Assembly (NCBI GenBank): GCA_004794785.1 | Contig: SJOL01003706.1 | Span: 62,001 to 126,000 of the forward strand | Direction of reading: 5' to 3' | From: Opisthorchis felineus | Taxonomy: Eukaryota > Platyhelminthes > Trematoda > Opisthorchiida > Opisthorchiidae | DNA length: 64,000 bases | Part shown: positions 57,836 to 64,000 of the stretch, one piece after another | How positions within the stretch are numbered: position 1 is the stretch's first letter | Layout: the number at the start of each line of letters is the position of its first letter | Position numbers and translations under genes: made by a program | The notes under the pieces: generated by a model | Databases searched by the model: none | What the model saw: the letters and a program-made list of their open reading frames with translations, nothing else | What the model was told of the DNA's origin: nothing

Positions 57836-60800
57836 GTTGCTTGGCTGATGATGCCCAACAATGATGGAACAGCTGTGCAATGCTTCTCGGCTTTCCAGCA
57901 CATGCTAGTATCACTTGCGGAGCGAGATTCCAATTGAAGACTTACGCTACTAACAACTTGTAAGTAGCTCGGAAGGAATAAGTTACTACGATTGAAAGAG
58001 AAGTCGTAGGTACCACCACTCGAGGAACCGGTGAACAAATGACAACGTGATATGGATTCAATGATCAGCTGCTCATGGCCGAACGGTTGTGTTCAAACTG
58101 ATGACCGGGTTCGAAACTCACTCTGCGAGTCGCCATATTAGTATCAACAAAACGAAAAGCTGTTTCTGCTTACATAGATCCGACTTCTATTCGCGACTAA
58201 TATTGACCTCAGCAGAAGCCTTCCGTTTGCTGTGCTGATCACGATAACAGATGTGGTTGTTGGATTGACGTGATACCTTATCTCAATCAGATGACGAGCA
58301 ACGGGCCACGCATTACATTTGTCTGTGAAATAACAAAGAGTTGAAAGTTGTCCTCCGGTTTATGGATATGGATGATAGCTCGGTGGTTTCACGTTCCTCA
58401 CACCACTTCAACTTGTTCTTGAAATACCGATAACCTGAGTAAATATCTAGTACGAAAAGAACACTGCTAGTGACAGTCTTTCAGTAGCGCATTTTCAGGC
58501 AAATGCGAACATGAAATAGTGAAGGCTGTCTTTCCTTACTACCGATGCAAAAACAAGGTCTCCGTTTTGGTGGAGCGCGATTGGCGGGTCCTGACAGTAT
58601 CAGTCAGCTGTTAAACATTACACAGTAGTTCAACCTCGTTTTCTAATATGTAGTTGTATCCCCCTGATTAGACGCTTTTTAAAGCTGTTTCTCCCAAACT
58701 TGTGGATTCTCGACTGCAAAGAGAAAATCCAATGGATAGCCACCACCGTTATTGATGGCAGATGTTTCTGGTTTGCAACGCAAATTCCCACTTAGTCACT
58801 GGTCAGAGGTCATCGTACCTTGGTCAGATATTTGGTGTACAACAGAGCTTACCGCAGGTGTCTGTCTAATAACACTCAATCGATGTCGAAAAAGTCTCGC
58901 TTTGCATAATTATCAAGTCGAAGCCGTCAGGCCTGACCACGGCTCAGTTCTTAATAATTCCACCGCGAAGACCATGGGAAGTCGGAATAGTTACCTGATC
59001 CCCAGTTAAAATTGATGCCTCAGTTGGGCAAGTCTACTGACGTTTTTCTTGGGGTTTTGCCGAAATGTTGAGTACTCGGAAGTCGAAAGAACAGATGAGT
59101 GATGCGAGCAGTACAGTGTATCATAAGGTCTTCGAGAAAAGGACTACTCAAAACTCACCACTGACAGGACGGATATAGCTCTGTCCAGAAACACAGAGAC
59201 AGGCCAGTTTGTCTCGCGTCCACTGCTGTCGGTGTGCTTATTCGAACATTTAGTTTTTCATTTTGATCTTTTGCAGCTATTCTTCTCAAATCTTTTATTA
59301 TTTAGAAGCTGTCCAATGAACTTTGAAAACTAATAGGTCAACTTCCTAACTCTTAGTATTTTATTACCTTGGCCCAAATAGGGTCACAACCTGGTACGAA
59401 GTGGTAGATACCATCAGCAAAATCGATCCCGTAAACAATACTCCATGTCAGGTTACCGCATCCCGGGGCGTCCCACCCACGTGATCCTTCAAATCCAGGC
59501 TACATTCAAGGATGGGGCAATAATTAATAAATAAAATTCGGTCTGCGACGGAGAGTCTCAAAGTTCCATATTCATCTACAGCACGAGGCTGCTGTGCTGT
59601 AGTTCAGTCGAATCCCAAGTTAGGTACACAAATCTTCCCACTGGCCGCGAGTTTCCCAAAGTAGGGGGTTCATCCAAAGCTGTGTTCTTATTAAATTAAA
59701 CTGCTGAATATATCCTTCAGATGCCCGAGAGTATCACAAGTCGTGGGGACACTTCTTCTCAGTATTGATTCTACATAAAAGAGCTTTCCCAGGGCAGCCC
59801 TTTTGAGTGTATCGCTCTTTTCGAGTCAAACAAGGGGCGTCCCCCCGAAAGTTAACCTATCTGCAAGACATAAAATTATTAACAGGACACTTATTCCACA
59901 CAAGCCTGGAACCGTCCTGGAGCAAAAAACTCATTCGAGCAATATCGGTACTTCCACAGATAGGTCCAGATTCCACCTGATTACCAGTCACCATTTGTCG
60001 TAGTCGGTCTGCCTCATCCAATCCGCCTAGCCTATGAAAAGAACCAAGTAGGTAAAGTACGAGTTACTAAAAATCCGTCCAATGCGACGATAATCAAACA
60101 GAGTTCAGCGAATTGTTGGCTTACGTTGCATAGTTGTTCAACGTAGTTTCACAGGCCACCTTCCAACCTTTATCAGCTATATGAAAGGTTTTCTTAGGCC
60201 TTGCGGGAAACCTCCCATATGTTAAAGTCGTTTCGGGAGAACTTCCAGCGCCCCGCTGCACTACTATGGACAGGAGTATAGGATCTGAAAATCTTAACTT
60301 CTAACTGTTTTTGCTCAGCATAATCCACTTGGATGCGACCCTTATTCTCCATGGAATTCGTTGTACCGATACTGGGCAGAAAGTTCCCATGTTAGGTTAC
60401 AAAAAGAAACCAGCTAACCCAAGTGGACGATACCATCCCCAATAGGCGCAGAGCTACTGAAACCGAGTGGCCAACTTAAACCTGAAATTGTAATTTCTCT
60501 TACTCCCTGATCAAAACTCAGTACATCTGTCCAGTCGAAATGCATCGTTGATCAACCGCTTTCACGTGACCCTGTGCACGAGATTTTTTAGCCAGTTGTA
60601 CTGATAACACTGCATGCAGATGGTGAAAGAAACCTGAAGCTGGCTTGTACTGCCAACTCGTCCGCTTTTTTCTTCCAATATCTGTATTTTGACTGGTTCT
60701 GTCCAGTGTGACAAGGACACAGTTGATGCGGTTACTTTGTGACTTCCCCTCGTACTCTATTGCCAAAAATGGATGATTTATGCAGAATATGTTCAATTCT

Positions 60801-61135
60801 TACCACTCACAAGCAGACTGGAGACACTTTAAGTAGCTGGTAAATGTAAGTGTCCCTTGCCAGGAGTACTTGTGCGGTAGGAGGGACACATGAGTGGTGC
60901 AAGAGGTTCTGATTTTTATTTGTGCGATAGGTGTGTTCCGAGTTGTGCACTTCGAATGTATCCATCCGCTATAGCATAAGGACTTTTTGTTAACTTAGCT
61001 GGTTGCGATTCATGAGGAAAATGAAAAGACTTTGTTACTTTCAGTTCAGTCCAGTTTAACAGCTATAAACCGTACACCAAGGGTATGCTACAGTTTCAGT
61101 CACCGGAAAATAAGAGAACGAGAAAGATATACCCA
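57836..61135. other. Unassigned stretch
   Basis: Frames up to 92 codons with no recognised domain. An A/T-rich run (AATAATTAATAAATAAA, near 59520) could be a SINE tail remnant, but no head or body was found. Confidence 0.4.
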
Positions 61136-61139
61136 AGCA

Positions 61140-61340
61140 TCGGAGGCGAAATCGGTCGTGAGCTGTCGAGGAGTAGTGTTCCTTCAATGAAGTATACTTC
61201 GATCCCTCGAATATCGTACCAACTGAAACATGAGGCGATGTCGATGCAGACATTCAGTTGAAGAATACCATAAACGAGAGATTCAACGAAATCATTTGGG
61301 TCTTCGGTTAAAACCAGATTGGCATGCAATTACTGTTGCC
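61140..61340 (+). repeat. Dispersed repeat copy related to 5160-5345
   Basis: Shares with the right arm of the 4.9-5.3 kb palindrome the blocks GTCGTGAGCTGTCGA (TTGTGAGCTGTCAAA there), TCGAATATCGTACCAACTGA, AACATGAGGCGA, AGTTGAAGAA and CATAAACGAGAGATTCA. Only one arm is present. It abuts the RTE leader at 61345, so either may have inserted at the edge of the other. Confidence 0.65.
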
Positions 61341-61344
61341 TATC

Positions 61345-61640
61345 CACCATTAGTGAGTGATTATTTTGGTTTATTTGGCCGGACAAAGTTGAGACATGAA
61401 GTGCCTAGAAGATTGGCTGGTTGGAACTTTGACTCTATTGTTTGATCCGCAAGGCATTAGGAGTAGGAAGGTTTTTTGTTCGGGTGACCCTGCTTCTAGT
61501 CTGTGACTCACAAGTCTGCCCCGGAAGGCAGCCGGTAGTTGGGTTTTCTTGGAGGACCCTGCCCGGACCCGATGGCTCGATAGTCTGACCTGCCCAGTTG
61601 TGGGGGCTGGCCTAGCCCAACGGCGCAAGGAATGAGGTGC
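61345..61640 (-). mobile_element. RTE-like element (family II), isolated 5' leader
   Basis: The minus strand carries the leader repeats GGGTCCTCCAAGAAAACCC, GCAGACTTGTGAGTCACAGA and CAGGGTCACCCGAACAAAAA (61620-61470), then GCCAATCTTCTAGGCAC and AATAAACCAAAATAATCACT, matching 38363-38421 just before the endonuclease of the long copy. The endonuclease itself is absent: the element stops at about 61345. Confidence 0.75.
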
Positions 61641-64000
61641 AAATCCGTTTAGAACCGCATCGGGCTCTTGGTTTAAGTGTATTCCGACCGCAGTGGATGA
61701 TTCGTCGACGGTCACAGTCACCTGTTGGACGATTGGAGTGTGCGGGTTTTAGGACCGACCTTTTCTAACCTGGCCTTCCTTGAGGAAGGTAGCATCGCTG
61801 TTCTTGTGAATATGGACATGTTAGTTGCTTAGATAGATCACCCTACTGTCCTCACACTCCCGCTGCAGAGAAATATAAGACCGTCTTGTATTACGGTTAT
61901 TCGTAGACGTGTCTCGCTGCTGTTAGTCTGAGTGCCCCCTTTTGGCCTTCCTGGCATGGTCGCTTCCTGTGGAAGGAAGTACCAGCCACTATAGCTAGCA
62001 TGATCATTGCACCACCATGTCAAATTGGCCTATTTGGTTCGGGAGACATTCCTGAACCATAGCAGACTGACAAACTTCAGGAAAAATTACACCAGCACAG
62101 ATGTCAGTAAAGCCAAAACGCATAATTTTTTATTGCATAGCGGGCTAATACAGCTGATCTACATTAAGCCTTGTTGGGACAAAACAGTTAGTAAGTGTCG
62201 AAGTGTTAGAACTAGGTTTCTATCTATATACGAGATCTTCACGGGTTTTATTATGGAGATACCGGATGAAGCGGGAGCGAAAACTGTTTCCTCTGTGCTT
62301 ACTAAGACTACTACACATAATCAGAATATTAAGATTTCATAGTCGTTTTCAACCTATTCTTGTCAGCATTAGGAACCAAGATACGGCCAACCTAACAAAA
62401 AAAGATGGATGATAATCAGCGGCTCATCACGCGTACTCAGGTGATTGTTCGAAAATGTTCGAAAAGTTAAGGATCACACATTTCATGTGGTTTTGCGTGT
62501 TTTGGCGCGTGCGTCGAGGAAGCTGGCCACTACGGAATTTCCAGGATTCTCCGAAACAGTGTTTTTCAATGAAGTGGCGGGTTTGGAGTTTTACAAGTGG
62601 TGTGGAAAAACCATTCCAAGCAGAACAAAGCTCGTTGTTGATTGTTTTTCAAGGAACGACAACTTCTGTTTCACAAGGAACACACTTTTAGTTAATATCA
62701 CTATTTTACGAAACGGTCAGCGAACACCCGGTTCTGTGGGTGACAGCGGAAAACAACGAAGTGTCTGATTGCCTCAAGCCCAACTAGTGAGTCACAAGAA
62801 AGACCAACTTCTTTGTATTTTTGGGCTTTTAAGGACCAGACAGTGCCCTAACGTTGACCTCCAGCTTTTTGTTTCTTTTTATGGCAGTCTGGCGAAGACA
62901 GAACAGTTTCAGTTTCTCTAAATCCATCAACCACGTGCTTGGAAGGCCTGCTTATTTTGCTTTCTGTAGGTTCGATGGAATTCAACGGTGACAATCTTAT
63001 CAGAAGAAAAGTCTGAACATAAGAGCGGCTTGCCAAGTGTCATTCAGGCATCTTGGGTTGTCTTGAAAGTTCCTCTTGGGTCACTGCATTCTTTTAATGC
63101 GTTCAACTAGTTATTAACACTGTAATTCCGCTTTATCAGCTACACCATAAAACGCAGTAAACTGGCACTGAAGTACGGATCGAATGGGTGATGAGAAAAA
63201 CATGACAATAAAGGATCAAATGCAGACCCTGCTTTCCTGACGAATTTCCTTGTCTTGGTGACCTGCAGTTAGTGATGGTAACGCTTGTCTCGTGTTTTCT
63301 GTTCGATAGGTTCTGATCCAATCAACCACTTTGACGTTTGTCCAAGCATTCATTCTAAAGTGCTCCCGTCACCTCTACGAACGTAAAACTTGTTGCAGTA
63401 AAGGTGATTGACAGTGGTAGTGGCAGAAGTTGTTTACTTTCTGAAGTTACCTTCGTATCCCCATGACTCTTGTTCGGACGATTTTCTTCATATCCTGCTC
63501 CAATATTGCTATACCTTTTACAAGCTCAGAGTCCCCGATTTCTCTTGAAAAGTTTCGATGGAAATGACAGATCCCAAAGTATCTCAATGAAAGTAAATTT
63601 GTCTTATTTGGTATAGTCCGTAGGCTGAATTTTTCAGCGACCGAACAACTGGTAGACAGTCATAATTGCTCTAAACTTTTAACGGTCCGAATGATTTCGT
63701 GAATAGTTGTTACGCGTGTAGTTTTTTTAAAGTTATCATGAGAGGCTCACCAGTAATCAGTCTTTTGTAACGCTTTATGGAGGTGCTTAAAATTCTCTGT
63801 CAAGCAATATGTGACGCATGATACTTGAAACATGATACTGACATTATACCGCTAGAAATTTTTAACGTAAGAATTGGCGTGAGGTGGCCCTTGCTCTAGG
63901 TTCAAGGTTTCACCGGCCACTTGGGCGTTCAGCACGATCATGATTCGACCGTGATAGTTTTTTGCTTTATTCATGGCTTTTATATGAGTATCTTTTCCGT
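61641..64000. other. Unassigned stretch to the window end
   Basis: A plus-strand frame of 107 codons (62445-62768) and one of 111 codons (62007-62342) have no recognised domain. A minus-strand frame of 61 codons at 61838-62023 is likewise unrecognised. Nothing else was seen. Confidence 0.4.

Noticed and set aside
1..64000. CRISPR array, rRNA genes, prokaryotic operons or phage genes
   Set aside because: No regularly spaced repeats, no rRNA landmarks and no clustered long frames; all recognisable coding sequence is eukaryotic retrotransposon or one short host gene.

Overview
This window looks like nuclear DNA of a parasitic flatworm, most likely a trematode. The reasons are: base composition that is mid-40s percent G+C by eye (not counted), almost no long open frames, many decayed RTE-type non-LTR retrotransposons, a Ty3/gypsy retrotransposon of a type I associate with flukes, and a tRNA-derived SINE whose minus-strand reading resembles a peptide I remember from many predicted proteins of opisthorchiid liver flukes (Clonorchis, Opisthorchis). 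The family-level placement rests on memory and was not searched. There is no prokaryotic operon, CRISPR array, rRNA or credible functional tRNA gene.

Layout. 1-21 kb is mostly unassigned, with two CR1-like reverse transcriptase relics (1.4-2.3 and 7.3-8.1 kb), a palindromic dispersed repeat (4.9-5.3 kb) with related copies at 12.2, 13.1 and 61.2 kb, and a GATA microsatellite (14.57 kb). 21.3-23.4 kb holds a gypsy relic with gag and a dead protease but no polymerase. 24.7-25.1 kb is a near-perfect 191-bp-period tandem duplication. 28.3-47.1 kb is a dense bed of RTE fragments in both orientations. It includes one almost full-length dead copy (38.0-41.65 kb), an inverted pair sharing the same stop codons (28.5-29 and 37.1-37.6 kb), a nested fold-back insertion (35.45-36.6 kb), five SINE copies and a gypsy RNase H fragment (45.0-45.5 kb). 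50.2-51.7 kb is a different RTE-like element on the minus strand. 57.4-57.8 kb carries a second SINE type with a tRNA-Ala-like head and an inverted partner. 61.35-61.64 kb is an isolated RTE 5' leader.

The one convincing host gene is at 32818-33201 (+). It is an intact 127-codon intronless frame encoding a protein with a mitochondrial presequence and one membrane helix, followed by a stretch that resembles the NDUFA4/MLRQ (COXFA4) family. CCAAT boxes lie just upstream, and a weak divergent frame with a signal-peptide-like start lies beyond them.

I do not see a new multi-gene system. The most informative signals concern transposable-element structure. Two independent RTE copies end in the same 3' leader fused to an antisense SINE tail. 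Already-dead RTE sequence has been duplicated in inverted orientation. A short conserved mitochondrial gene survives amid heavily decayed repeats.
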